A DNA stretch of 46,837 bases from Nostoc punctiforme NIES-2108. GTDB lineage: Bacteria > Cyanobacteriota > Cyanobacteriia > Cyanobacteriales > Nostocaceae. The notes under the pieces are model-generated. The model ran no database searches, was not told where the DNA came from, and worked only from the letters and a program-made list of their open reading frames with translations. Of the stretch, positions 1 to 8,577 are shown one piece after another. Position numbers and translations under genes: made by a program. Position 1 is the first letter of the stretch. Each line of letters starts with the position of its first letter. The stretch covers positions 86,576 to 133,412 of the forward strand of contig LXQE01000159.1 of the NCBI GenBank assembly GCA_003326195.1. The letters are read 5' to 3'.

Positions 1-446
1 AAACCAGAAAGTTCAGCAGTGACAGCAGCTTCTTCAGCAACGGGTAAATCGGCAGTACCAGCAGAAAGAATGCCAATTTCACCCTGAAATTGTGGTTCGA
101 TGGTAAGGGGAGCGATCGCACAAATTCGCGCCGATTCGTAATATCGCAAACCACTAACTTTTGATTGCAGTGCGGTATAAACTGCTGGTTCAATGCGGGT
201 TGCCATTACCACCGGGTTGCGGAGACGCATTACTTCCATAATTTGAGCAATTTGGTCTGTAGTCTTACCAGGCCCCCAAATCACCTCTGGAAAACCAGTT
301 CTTAGCTGGCGATGGTGGTCAATTTTGGCAAATTCACCGACAGATTCATAAGTTAAGTCTTTGAGTGAGTCTAATGCCGTATCTGGCGTAACTTTACCAT
401 TAGCAACCGCAACGAGTAGCGATCGCAAAGTTTTTTCATTGGTCAT
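1..446 (-). CDS. larB: LarB, nickel pincer cofactor biosynthesis protein (partial)
   Basis: This gene starts at ATG 446 on the minus strand and runs off the left edge of the window, so only the first 148 or so residues are present. The translation begins MTNEKTLRSLLVAVANGKV and contains the LarB-type stretch RTGFPEVIWGPGKT, followed by the start of the C-terminal AIR-carboxylase-like (PurE-like) domain. LarB carboxylates and hydrolyses nicotinic acid adenine dinucleotide in the first step of nickel-pincer nucleotide synthesis, the cofactor of lactate racemase-type enzymes (family knowledge). LarC and LarE are not in view. The 260 bases upstream, as far as the next gene, hold only AT-rich direct repeats of the type GATTTTAGATTTT near 555-580. 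Confidence 0.9.
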   Translation of the reverse strand, partial: MTNEKTLRSLLVAVANGKVTPDTALDSLKDLTYESVGEFAKIDHHRQLRTGFPEVIWGPGKTTDQIAQIMEVMRLRNPVVMATRIEPAVYTALQSKVSGLRYYESARICAIAPLTIEPQFQGEIGILSAGTADLPVAEEAAVTAELSG

Positions 447-706
447 CGGTAATTAGCCCTTTGTCTTTTGCCCTTTGTGATTTATCAGTCGTCTAATAAC
501 TAATTCCCTATGCCCTTCAGGAGTGCTGAGTAAGGAATCTCATACCATTTTGGATTTTAGATTTTAGATTTTGGATTGTGAAACATCTATTGGATAAGTG
601 TTTCAGTGTTCCATCTGTTGCAATCATTTTTCAAATTGGTATCACTTCTTTACTCAGAACTGGCTCAACGCCCCGCTATCGCTAACGGAACTGTTTTGCC
701 CAATGC

Positions 707-2491
707 CTAATCTTCTGTTACTTTAATTTGTTCAATATTCCAGAATGCGCCACCAAGGGCAGAGAATTTAATACCTTCAAAACGATTACGCACCGCTGAC
801 ATTGAATAAGGATTAACCAAGTAAATAAAAGGTAAATTTTCCTGGGTAATTCGCTGCGTTTCAGCATAAATTGCTTTAACTTTAGCTTCGTCCAATTCTC
901 TTGCAGCTTGAATATAAAGATTCGCTATTTCTGCTTCCCAAGGAGCAACTTCCCAACCCTGAATCGGCTTTTGTCCTGCTTGGGGTTTCTGATTAAACAT
1001 GTGTAATCCGCCTTCAGGTGCCCAGACATTAGCACCGTCATTCGGTTCTAATCCACCAGTCAAACCCATCAAAGAAGCTTCCCAATCCAAGGAGTTAGAA
1101 GTTTTATCAGTAAAAGTATTCCATGCCAACGGAGTGAAATCAACTTGAATGCCGATTTTGCTCAAGTCTTGTTTAATCTGCGATCCCATTGCCTCACGGA
1201 TTTTATTTCCAGCATTGGTAAGCAAAGAGAAACGAACGCGATTTCCCTGATCGTCTACTAACTGATTGTTGTTGTACTTAAATCCTGCTTTTAGCAGCAA
1301 TTTCTTTGCTTTTTGCTGATTGTAATCGTAAACTTTTAATCCCTCTTTAGGGGAAAGGTAATAGGGGCTTTGCACAGAAATCGGTGAATCTTGTGGCACG
1401 CCCAAGCCGCGAAAAGTGTTATTAATCATCGTTTGGCGGTCAATTGCATAAGCTATAGCTTGCCGAAATTGCACATTATTGAACCACCGAGATTTAACTG
1501 GATCAACTAGTGGTTTTCCGTCCCTTTTACCTTTGTTGAGATTGAACCAAACAAACGATGTACTGGATGTTGGCCCGCCATTATAAATTGTGAAATTACC
1601 CTGCTTTTCTTGTACCTTTAGCAAAGAAAAGTAATCTGGCGACACTCCTACAGTATCTAACCCGCCAGAACGAAATTGCAGCAAGGAGGTATCTGTTGAT
1701 TCCACAATTTGCCAAATTACTCGTTCAATATAAGGCTGAGAATTGCCTTGAGCATCCTTGCGCCAGTAGTAGGGGTTGCGCCGGAAAACCACACGCTGAC
1801 TTGTGTCGTAACGCTCTATTTTGTAAGGGCCGTTGACAATAATTTCGTTGGGAGGAGTATCAACACCCCATTTTGTCAGAAAAATCGGACTCCCATTTTG
1901 GTCTTTGGTTTTTACCCATTGTTGCAATATGTGTGCGGGCAAAATTGGCGAACCTGTACTTAGTAGGAAAGGTCTAAAGGGTTCTGGTACGCTAAACTCA
2001 ACCCGGCGTTCATCCACTTTTCGCACAGTAGGCAATTTCCGACTTTCACCAATCCGTAGTGCGTCTCTAACATCAGTAGGAATTGCTTCATTTAAGTAAA
2101 TATCATTGTAGGTAAACACTACATCATCTACTGTTAGTGGCTGACCATCAGACCATTTCAACCCTTCGCGTAGAGTAAAAACAATCTTTAATTTATCATC
2201 AGAAATTTGCCAGGATTCTGCTAATGCAGGCTCGACTTTAGCAGTGATTGGGTTTTGGGTGATTAACCCCTCATAGATTAAAGGAAAAACATTAGGAAAC
2301 TCTTGACTCAGAGGGTAGTTAAAAGTTTTGGGATCGCTGAGAATGCTACTTACCAATTGCGGCACTTGAGCAGCTGAACTTTTAAAGTTAGCTGGGTTAC
2401 AGGCGGTAACTGTAAGTGCTATTGCTGAAGTAAAAATTATTGGCAACCATAAATGTTTAATTGCCAAAAATATCTTTCTAAAAAACTTCAT
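707..2491 (-). CDS. ABC transporter substrate-binding lipoprotein, peptide/nickel family (SBP family 5)
   Basis: A 594-residue extracytoplasmic binding protein of the DppA/OppA family (SBP_bac_5). Residues 1-31 form a lipoprotein signal: basic MKFFRK, a hydrophobic core, and a lipobox ending VTAC with Cys31 as the lipidated residue, so the protein should be anchored on the periplasmic side of the membrane. Family landmarks are the start of the mature domain (YPLSQEFPNVFPLIYEGL), EPALAESWQISDD, FTLREGLKWSDGQPLTVDDVV and VNGPYKIERYD. Length is normal. No permease or ATPase gene is next to it, which is common in cyanobacteria where these parts are scattered. It lies 62 bp downstream of ispF on the same strand and could be read through from trmD-ispF. 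The ligand (oligopeptide, dipeptide or other) cannot be told from sequence. Upstream of the ATG only a weak purine stretch is seen, no clear Shine-Dalgarno site. Confidence 0.9.
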   Translation of the reverse strand: MKFFRKIFLAIKHLWLPIIFTSAIALTVTACNPANFKSSAAQVPQLVSSILSDPKTFNYPLSQEFPNVFPLIYEGLITQNPITAKVEPALAESWQISDDKLKIVFTLREGLKWSDGQPLTVDDVVFTYNDIYLNEAIPTDVRDALRIGESRKLPTVRKVDERRVEFSVPEPFRPFLLSTGSPILPAHILQQWVKTKDQNGSPIFLTKWGVDTPPNEIIVNGPYKIERYDTSQRVVFRRNPYYWRKDAQGNSQPYIERVIWQIVESTDTSLLQFRSGGLDTVGVSPDYFSLLKVQEKQGNFTIYNGGPTSSTSFVWFNLNKGKRDGKPLVDPVKSRWFNNVQFRQAIAYAIDRQTMINNTFRGLGVPQDSPISVQSPYYLSPKEGLKVYDYNQQKAKKLLLKAGFKYNNNQLVDDQGNRVRFSLLTNAGNKIREAMGSQIKQDLSKIGIQVDFTPLAWNTFTDKTSNSLDWEASLMGLTGGLEPNDGANVWAPEGGLHMFNQKPQAGQKPIQGWEVAPWEAEIANLYIQAARELDEAKVKAIYAETQRITQENLPFIYLVNPYSMSAVRNRFEGIKFSALGGAFWNIEQIKVTED

Positions 2492-2553
2492 AATTACTAA
2501 TCTATTTCCATCTTAATCAGTCTTGAATATCTTTATTAGAGGCTAAAAGAAAG

Positions 2554-3039
2554 TTATTCTGAAGCACCTAACAAAACTACAGCATAAGCACATATACCTT
2601 CTTCACGTCCAACAGGTCCTAATTTTTCGTTAGTAGTAGCCTTGATGCCAATTTGATTTGGTTGTAATTCTAAAACTGCCGCTAGTTTGTCGCGCATCTT
2701 GTGAATATGCGGTTTTAATTTGGGACGTTCTGCTACTACTACTGAGTCAATATTTCCGATCTGCCAACCTTGATCCCGAATCAGTTGATGTACTTGAGTT
2801 AATAGTACTAAACTATCTGCTCCCGCCCATTTGGGATCGCTTGGGGGAAAATAATGACCAATATCTCCCAAAGATAATGCCCCAAGCATGGCATCCATAA
2901 TCGCGTGGGTCAGCACATCAGCGTCACTGTGCCCCAACAAACCTAGTTCATGGGGAATTTGAATTCCACCTAAAATCAAAGCGCGATCGCTCACCAGTTG
3001 GTGAATATCGTAGCCATTACCAATACGAATTTTAGTCAT
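2554..3039 (-). CDS. ispF: 2-C-methyl-D-erythritol 2,4-cyclodiphosphate synthase
   Basis: IspF catalyses the fifth step of the MEP isoprenoid pathway, turning CDP-methylerythritol 2-phosphate into the cyclodiphosphate with loss of CMP. In cyanobacteria this pathway feeds carotenoids, the chlorophyll phytyl tail and quinones. The 161-residue protein has the full family length and motifs: the metal-binding GNGYDIHQL (Asp11, His13), GHSDADVLTHAIMDAMLGA, GDIGHYFPPSD and the C-terminal ATTNEKLGPVGREEGI. It lies 31 bp downstream of trmD on the same strand, so the two are probably cotranscribed. The ATG at 3039 sits inside a heptamer tandem repeat and has no recognisable Shine-Dalgarno sequence. The start is nevertheless secure because the N-terminal metal motif begins seven residues later and the in-frame ATG 21 bases upstream runs into a TGA. 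Confidence 0.97.
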   Translation of the reverse strand: MTKIRIGNGYDIHQLVSDRALILGGIQIPHELGLLGHSDADVLTHAIMDAMLGALSLGDIGHYFPPSDPKWAGADSLVLLTQVHQLIRDQGWQIGNIDSVVVAERPKLKPHIHKMRDKLAAVLELQPNQIGIKATTNEKLGPVGREEGICAYAVVLLGASE

Positions 3040-3066
3040 TTGTCATTTGTCATTTGTCATTTGTCA
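3035..3066. repeat. Heptamer tandem array overlapping the ispF start
   Basis: About four copies of the 7-mer GTCATTT (ATGACAA on the minus strand) fill the trmD-ispF gap. The last copy contains the ispF start codon. This is a short tandem repeat of the type common in heterocystous cyanobacteria. Confidence 0.9.
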
Positions 3067-3070
3067 GGAG

Positions 3071-3805
3071 TTAGAAATTATTATTCTCTCCCTGCTCCCC
3101 TGCTCTCCTGCTCCCCTGCTTCCCCTGCTTCAATTTCTCCAAGAGATCGGGGCGGCGATCGCGGGTTTTTTGAATTTGTTGTTCGTAACGCCATTTTGCG
3201 ATCGCGGCGTGATTTCCACTGAGCAAGACATCAGGCACTTTCAAGCCCCGAAAATTCGCAGGACGAGTATATTGAGGATAGTCCAATAACCCTTCCTCAA
3301 AACTTTCTGCCGTGAGGGACTCCGTTTTGGCCACGGTTCCTGGGATCAGCCGCACGACGCCATTAATCAAAGCCATTGCAGGAATTTCACCACCAGTCAG
3401 AATAAAATCGCCCAAAGATACTTCACGAGTGACCAAATGTAGCACCCTCTCATCCACTCCTTCGTAATGCCCACAAATAACCACTAACTGGTCATAATTT
3501 GTCACCAATTCTTTCAAAAGAGGTTGATTAATTGCTTGACCCTGTGGACTCATCAAAATTACTTCTCTTCGGGGTAGAATCGGCAGCGACTCCACAGCGG
3601 TAAAAATAGGTTCTGGCTTCATTAGCATCCCAACACCGCCGCCGTAGGGTTCATCATCTACTTTTCGGTGCTTGTCAGTGGTAAAGTCCCGTGGATTAAC
3701 CAGATGCACTTCGGCAATCTGTTTGGCTAAGGCTTTACCCAGCAACCCAGAATTGAGAACAGAGTTAAAACAGTCAGGAAAAAGCGTAACTATATCAAAG
3801 CGCAC
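3071..3805 (-). CDS. trmD: tRNA (guanine-N1)-methyltransferase
   Basis: TrmD is the SAM-dependent SPOUT enzyme that methylates G37 of tRNAs, next to the anticodon, and so prevents +1 frameshifting. The 244-residue protein shows the N-terminal MRFDIVTLFPDCF, the knotted-fold motifs DDEPYGGGVGMLMKPEP and GHYEGVDERV, and SLGDFILTGGE, which forms part of the cofactor site. The start codon is GTG (3803-3805), chosen because the family N-terminus begins exactly there. The last 15 or so residues (from KQGKQGSRRAGEQG) are unlike the family and are encoded by a low-complexity repeat, so the C-terminus has been extended or replaced by repeat DNA. It is upstream of ispF in a probable two-gene unit. Confidence 0.97.
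   Translation of the reverse strand: MRFDIVTLFPDCFNSVLNSGLLGKALAKQIAEVHLVNPRDFTTDKHRKVDDEPYGGGVGMLMKPEPIFTAVESLPILPRREVILMSPQGQAINQPLLKELVTNYDQLVVICGHYEGVDERVLHLVTREVSLGDFILTGGEIPAMALINGVVRLIPGTVAKTESLTAESFEEGLLDYPQYTRPANFRGLKVPDVLLSGNHAAIAKWRYEQQIQKTRDRRPDLLEKLKQGKQGSRRAGEQGENNNF
3087..3131. repeat. CCCCTGCT-type tandem repeat encoding the trmD tail
   Basis: Seven- to eight-base units of the type CTCCCCTG repeat about five times and overlap the 3' end of trmD. The same unit recurs near 11982-12018, 25033-25060 (complement), 28305-28340 (complement) and 33570-33618. Confidence 0.85.
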
Positions 3806-4344
3806 AGTTATTCGTATTCAAGGACACTAATCTTAAATTTGAATGTCTAGCAAACACCAGCAAGCCAAGGTCGGGTTAAACTCCAGTTAAACTTTATCAA
3901 TAGTATCTAAAACTACTGGGCCTTCTGGATTTTAGATGGGATCAAAAGTTTTTCTAATTACTTAATTTATGTTTAAATGTTGTCACAACTACATTTAAAT
4001 TAATAATCATATCAAGTTAACAACTTCCAGGATGCATCGAGCCAGCCTCAGAAAAAAGCGTAGTCTTAACTGCTCATCCCCTACCCTAAAGGGGGAATCT
4101 AGCCACATAAAGACTATTTTGCCCTGCTGCAAGTGGACAGGTGAAAAACAAGGCGCTGGCTTTGAGGAATGTGAACAAGCACGTTTAGACTGAGGCAACG
4201 CGAGCGTTAAGCGAGAATTTGGAGAGTGGCTTTCCCCAGTTCCAAACTTCCAAAAAGTGTCCTCTCGAAAGTTGCAAAGCGCAAAAATTATCAGGCAACT
4301 GAACCTTGTTAAATTCACCTGAAGTTGTTGACAGGAGAACCAAA
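3806..4344. other. Intergenic region between trmD and cphB
   Basis: This 539-base stretch separates divergent trmD and cphB. It is AT-rich from 3830 to 4015. Near 4190-4216 it has a GC-rich piece of a dispersed repeat (GGCAACGCGAGCGTTAAGCG). A 103-codon reading frame on the minus strand (4007-4318) has no recognisable protein character and is rejected. No convincing promoter was found, although it must hold the promoters of both flanking genes. Confidence 0.6.
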
Positions 4345-5208
4345 ATGCCGCAATTACAAGCTAAATCGCTAGAAATGAGGACACCCCAAGCAACTAAAAC
4401 CGCCGTCCTGGTTATCGGAGGTGCAGAAGATAAAGTTCATGGGCGCGAAATCCTACGAACTTTTTTTGGACGCGCCGGTGCTAGTAAGGCTTATATTACA
4501 ATTATTCCATCTGCCTCTCGCGAACCTGCCATCATTGGTGGTCGGTATATTCGCATTTTTGAAGAAATGGGTGCCCAGAAGGTAGAGATTTTAGACATCC
4601 GCGAACGAGAACAGTGTGAAGCCTCCCAGATCAAAGCATCCTTAGAAGCCTGTAGTGGGGTATTTTTGACAGGAGGAGACCAGCTGCGTCTTTGTGGCGT
4701 ATTGGCAGATACGCCAGCAATGGAAATTATTCGCCAGCGGGTGAGGGCGGGGCAACTTACGTTAGCAGGCACCAGTGCAGGAGCGGCGGTGATGGGGCAT
4801 CATATGATTGCTGGCGGCGGTAGTGGAGAGACGCCCAATCGTTCCTTAGTGGATATGGCGACGGGTTTGGGATTTATTCCTGAAGTAATCGTTGACCAAC
4901 ATTTTCACAACCGTAATCGGATGGGGCGACTGATTAGTGCGATCTCAGCTCATCCCGATCGCTTAGGTATTGGCATTGACGAAGATACTTGTGCAGTGTT
5001 TGAACGTGATGGTTGGCTACAAGTTATGGGTAAAGGCAGTGTAACCATTGTTGATCCCACTGAGTTGACCCATACCAACGAACCCCATGTCGGTGCTAAT
5101 GAACCGTTAACCGTACATAATTTACGTCTCCATATCCTCAGCTACGGCGATCGCTTCCACTTGTACCAGCGGACTGTATTGCCTGCTGTACACCGAATCT
5201 CCAGCTGA
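4345..5208 (+). CDS. cphB: Cyanophycinase
   Basis: CphB is a serine-type exopeptidase (family S51) that degrades cyanophycin, the nitrogen-storage polymer, to beta-Asp-Arg dipeptides in the cytoplasm. The 287-residue product carries VIGGAEDKVHGREIL near the N-terminus, FLTGGDQLRL, and the nucleophile motif AGTSAGAAVMG with Ser144, followed by DQHFHNRNRMGRL and the conserved GIGIDEDTCAVFE. An upstream in-frame ATG at 4306 would add 13 residues, but the ATG at 4345 is preferred because AGGAGA (4333-4338) lies 7 bases before it and the family N-terminus MPQLQAKSLEMRT starts there. It is followed 174 bp later by cphA in the same direction, the usual cph gene order in heterocystous cyanobacteria. 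Cotranscription with an additional internal cphA promoter is likely. Confidence 0.97.
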   Translation: MPQLQAKSLEMRTPQATKTAVLVIGGAEDKVHGREILRTFFGRAGASKAYITIIPSASREPAIIGGRYIRIFEEMGAQKVEILDIREREQCEASQIKASLEACSGVFLTGGDQLRLCGVLADTPAMEIIRQRVRAGQLTLAGTSAGAAVMGHHMIAGGGSGETPNRSLVDMATGLGFIPEVIVDQHFHNRNRMGRLISAISAHPDRLGIGIDEDTCAVFERDGWLQVMGKGSVTIVDPTELTHTNEPHVGANEPLTVHNLRLHILSYGDRFHLYQRTVLPAVHRISS

Positions 5209-5217
5209 CGGGATAGA

Positions 5218-5256
5218 GTATCTGAGGTTACACTGAGTTGACCGCACATTTATTAT
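5218..5256 (+). promoter_or_regulatory. Candidate NtcA-dependent promoter upstream of cphA
   Basis: A perfect GTA-N8-TAC sequence, the NtcA consensus, spans 5218-5231 immediately after the cphB stop. A TAN3T-type -10 element, TATTAT, lies at 5251-5256, 19 bases downstream. Canonical NtcA-activated promoters have about 20-24 bases here, so the spacing is slightly short. NtcA is the global nitrogen regulator of cyanobacteria. Its control of cyanophycin genes is plausible, but binding here is inferred. Confidence 0.5.
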
Positions 5257-5299
5257 TTCTTACCGTAGAAAAATGATAAGAATACCATGTAAAAAGAAA

Positions 5300-5322
5300 A
5301 AACTGTTTCTAACGAACAGTTT
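5300..5322. repeat. 8-bp inverted repeat in the cphA leader
   Basis: AAACTGTT (5300-5307) and AACAGTTT (5315-5322) form a perfect 8-bp inverted repeat with a 7-base loop, 60 bases before the cphA start. It could be an operator or an RNA hairpin. There is no T tract after it, so it is not a terminator. Confidence 0.45.
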
Positions 5323-5382
5323 AGCGGTCAATTCCAGTAAGAAACTAGAATTTTGGTTCCGAATCTCCATCTACCTATTCCC

Positions 5383-8088
5383 ATGAGAATCCTCAAGATC
5401 CAGACATTACGCGGCCCAAACTATTGGAGCATTCGACGCCACAAACTGATCGTCATGCGCCTCGATTTAGAAACCCTTGGCGAGACGCCCTCGAATGAAA
5501 TCCCCGGCTTTTATGAAGGATTAGTTGAGGCGCTGCCGAGTCTGGAGGGTCACTATTGTTCGCCTGGCTGTCGCGGTGGTTTTCTGATGCGAGTCAAAGA
5601 AGGCACTATGATTGGCCACATAGTGGAACACGTAGCCTTAGAACTCCAAGAATTAGCTGGTATGCATGTCGGCTTTGGTCGCACCCGCGAAACTGCCACA
5701 CCCGGAATTTACCAAGTAGTAATCGAGTACCTGAATGAGGAAGCGGGACGCTACGCTGGACGAGCCGCAGTACGGCTGTGTCAGAGTATCGTTGATCGAG
5801 GCCGTTATCCCAAGGCAGAATTAGAGCAAGATATCCAAGACCTGAAAGACTTCACCCGCGATGCTTCTTTAGGCCCTTCTACGGAAGCGATCGTCAAAGA
5901 AGCAGAAAAAAGAGGCATTCCCTGGATGTCCCTGGAAGCCCGCTTTTTGATTCAGCTAGGCTACGGCGTCAACCAGAAGCGGATGCAGGCCACAATGACT
6001 GACAACACCAGCATTCTGGGTGTAGAACTAGCTTGCGATAAAGAAGCCACTAAACGTATCCTCGCTGCGGCTGGTGCGCCAGTACCCAGAGGTACAGTAA
6101 TCAACTTTTTAGACGATTTAGAACAAGCCATTGAATTCGTTGGCGGCTATCCCATCGTTATCAAGCCACTAGATGGCAATCATGGACGTGGGATCACCAT
6201 TGATATTAGAACTTGGGAAGAAGCTGAAGCTGGATATGAAGCTGCCAGACAAGTTTCCCGGTCAATTATTGTCGAAAGATATTATGTTGGACGCGACCAC
6301 AGGGTACTGGTGGTAAATGGAAAAGTAGTAGCAGTAGCCGAGCGCGTCCCGGCTCATGTCATTGGCAACGGTAGATCCACGATTGCCGAACTGATTGAAG
6401 AAACAAACCTTGACCCAAATCGCGGTGAAGGACATGATAACGTCCTGACAAAAATTGAACTAGACCGCACCAGCTACCAGTTGCTAGAAAGGCAAGGTTA
6501 CACCCTAAATAGCGTGCCACCCAAGGGCACTATTTGTTATCTCAGGGCAACAGCCAACTTGAGTACAGGTGGTAGTGCCGTTGACCGTACCGATGAAATT
6601 CACCCAGAAAATCTTTGGTTGGCACAACGAGTAGTTAAGATTATCGGTTTGGATATCGCCGGACTCGATATCGTCACCACGGATATTAGCCGCCCTCTGC
6701 GGGAAGTTGATGGCGTGATTGTCGAAGTTAACGCCGCCCCTGGCTTCCGGATGCACGTTGCCCCAAGCGTGGGTATTCCCCGTAACGTCGCTGGTGCAGT
6801 AATGGATATGCTGTTTCCTAACGAGCAATCTAGCCAAATTCCCATCCTCAGCATCACGGGTACTAATGGCAAAACCACCACTACTCGACTACTAGCACAT
6901 ATTTATAAACAGACTGGCAAAGTAGTAGGTTATACTACTACTGATGGAACATATATCGGTGATTACTTAGTAGAATCTGGCGATAATACAGGTCCCCAAA
7001 GTGCCCACGTCATCCTCCAAGATCCCACAGTAGAAGTAGCAGTACTGGAAACAGCTCGTGGTGGCATTCTCCGCTCTGGATTGGGCTTTGAAGCCGCAAA
7101 TGTAGGGGTGGTATTGAATGTAGCGTCCGACCACTTAGGAATCGGTGATATAGATACCATTGAGCAATTAGCTAACCTCAAAAGTGTAGTAGCGGAAGCT
7201 GTATTCCCTGATGGCTATGCGGTACTTAATGCCGACGATCGCCGCGTCGCTGCTATGTCAGAAAAAACTAAAGCTAATATTGCTTACTTCACCATGAACC
7301 CCGATTCGGAATTAGTGCGGAAGCACATCCAAAAAGGCGGAGTAGCGGCAGTATATGAAAATGGCTATTTGTCAATTGTTAAAGGTGATTGGACACACCG
7401 CATAGAAAGAGCCGAAAATATACCTTTAACAATGGGCGGACGTGCGCCGTTTATGATTGCCAACGCTTTAGCAGCAAGTTTGGCAGCGTTTGTGCAAAAC
7501 GTCACAATTGAGCAGATTCGTGCTGGTTTGAAGACCTTCCGGGCTTCAGTTAGCCAAACGCCAGGACGAATGAATCTATTTAATTTAGGTAATTACCACG
7601 CTTTAGTGGACTATGCCCACAATGCAGCCAGTTATGAAGCGGTAGGTTCCTTTGTGCGGAATTGGACTACAGGACAACGGATTGGCGTAATTGGCGGCCC
7701 AGGCGATCGCCGTGACGAAGATTTTGTTACTTTGGGTAAATTAGCAGCACAAATTTTTGATTACATCATCATCAAAGAAGATGATGATACACGGGGACGA
7801 CTACGGGGATCAGCTGCCCAGTTGATTATTCAAGGCATCACGGAAGTTAAGCCTGATAGCCGCTATGAATCCATTCTGGATGAAACCCAAGCGATCAATA
7901 AAGGCTTAGACATGGCTCCTGATAACAGCCTGGTGGTAATTTTGCCAGAAAGTGTTACTAGAGCTATTAAGTTAATCAAGCTGCGTGGTTTAGCCAAGGA
8001 AGAGACACACCAACAAAATCCCGGTACAACTGTCATCGATTCCCAAAATGGAATCGCACCTTCTTCTGTTGTTAATACCTTGCTGTAG
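5383..8088 (+). CDS. cphA: Cyanophycin synthetase
   Basis: CphA makes multi-L-arginyl-poly-L-aspartate without ribosomes, using ATP to add Asp to the backbone and Arg to each side chain. The 901-residue protein has all three expected parts: an N-terminal domain (1 to about 160), an ATP-grasp domain (about 220-480, with KPLDGNHGRG at 261-270 and EVNAAPGFRMH) and a Mur-ligase-like domain with the P-loop GTNGKTTTT at 493-501 and the later DYAHNAASYEA and GGPGDRRDED motifs. The start is ATG 5383, where the conserved MRILKIQTLRGPNYWSIRR begins. A TTG at 5353 would add ten residues with no support. It follows cphB and is preceded by an NtcA-type site. A hairpin follows the stop codon. Confidence 0.98.
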   Translation: MRILKIQTLRGPNYWSIRRHKLIVMRLDLETLGETPSNEIPGFYEGLVEALPSLEGHYCSPGCRGGFLMRVKEGTMIGHIVEHVALELQELAGMHVGFGRTRETATPGIYQVVIEYLNEEAGRYAGRAAVRLCQSIVDRGRYPKAELEQDIQDLKDFTRDASLGPSTEAIVKEAEKRGIPWMSLEARFLIQLGYGVNQKRMQATMTDNTSILGVELACDKEATKRILAAAGAPVPRGTVINFLDDLEQAIEFVGGYPIVIKPLDGNHGRGITIDIRTWEEAEAGYEAARQVSRSIIVERYYVGRDHRVLVVNGKVVAVAERVPAHVIGNGRSTIAELIEETNLDPNRGEGHDNVLTKIELDRTSYQLLERQGYTLNSVPPKGTICYLRATANLSTGGSAVDRTDEIHPENLWLAQRVVKIIGLDIAGLDIVTTDISRPLREVDGVIVEVNAAPGFRMHVAPSVGIPRNVAGAVMDMLFPNEQSSQIPILSITGTNGKTTTTRLLAHIYKQTGKVVGYTTTDGTYIGDYLVESGDNTGPQSAHVILQDPTVEVAVLETARGGILRSGLGFEAANVGVVLNVASDHLGIGDIDTIEQLANLKSVVAEAVFPDGYAVLNADDRRVAAMSEKTKANIAYFTMNPDSELVRKHIQKGGVAAVYENGYLSIVKGDWTHRIERAENIPLTMGGRAPFMIANALAASLAAFVQNVTIEQIRAGLKTFRASVSQTPGRMNLFNLGNYHALVDYAHNAASYEAVGSFVRNWTTGQRIGVIGGPGDRRDEDFVTLGKLAAQIFDYIIIKEDDDTRGRLRGSAAQLIIQGITEVKPDSRYESILDETQAINKGLDMAPDNSLVVILPESVTRAIKLIKLRGLAKEETHQQNPGTTVIDSQNGIAPSSVVNTLL

Positions 8089-8095
8089 CGAGTAA

Positions 8096-8134
8096 TCAGG
8101 AGAAAGCAGTGTGCTGGCTCCTCCTGACTCTTTT
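8096..8134. terminator. Hairpin between convergent cphA and tatA-type genes
   Basis: TCAGGAG (8096-8102) pairs with CTCCTGA (8121-8127), followed by CTCTTTTAATT. The 49-base gap between two convergent stop codons makes this a likely shared terminator, though the T run is short. Confidence 0.5.
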
Positions 8135-8136
8135 AA

Positions 8137-8310
8137 TTACTGTTTTTCTTCTTCCTGATTGGTTTCCTCGCTGGGAGTTTTCATCTCCTCCTTAAAACCT
8201 CGTAGGGTTTTGCCCAGTGCAGTTCCGAGTTCAGGAATTTTTTTTGGGCCGAAAATTAGAATAGCGACTATGCTAATTACAGCTATTTCTGGCCATCCCA
8301 GTCCAAACAT
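8137..8310 (-). CDS. tatA: Twin-arginine translocase subunit TatA/TatE family
   Basis: A 57-residue single-span membrane protein of the TatA/E family, part of the pore that exports folded proteins bearing twin-arginine signals across the thylakoid or plasma membrane. It begins MFGLGWPEIAVISIVAILIF, has the hinge motif FGPKKIPELG, an amphipathic helix (ALGKTLRGFKEEM) and a short acidic tail rich in Glu. A longer frame starting at 8379 is open, but the true start is ATG 8308-8310: a GAGG element lies just upstream and the family starts at this Met. TatC is not in the window. The gene is convergent with cphA. Confidence 0.92.
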   Translation of the reverse strand: MFGLGWPEIAVISIVAILIFGPKKIPELGTALGKTLRGFKEEMKTPSEETNQEEEKQ

Positions 8311-8577
8311 ATAAATTTCCTCTAAGGCATCTGTAATTAAATATAGACATTGATGGCTCAAATCCGATGAGTTGCCCACTGATCAGCGCTCGACTCTTTC
8401 GGAAATAGGGTATAAATAAAATCAATAGAAATAAGTATTTTTGTCCTCAAAAACTTTTGGTAAACCAACTTGGCATAATCGCTATAACCTAAGTTGATAG
8501 TTATGCAGGAGTGCGATCGCAGAAGTTGCGATACACTAGTCTGGTAAATATCGCTACAAAGTTAGTGAGGTTTGCAG

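Noticed and set aside
4007..4318. 103-codon frame on the minus strand upstream of cphB
   Set aside because: No protein-like pattern. It includes part of a dispersed GC-rich repeat and overlaps the cphB leader.
5353..5382. TTG start adding ten residues to CphA
   Set aside because: The family N-terminus MRILKIQTLRGPN starts at ATG 5383. The extra residues are unsupported.
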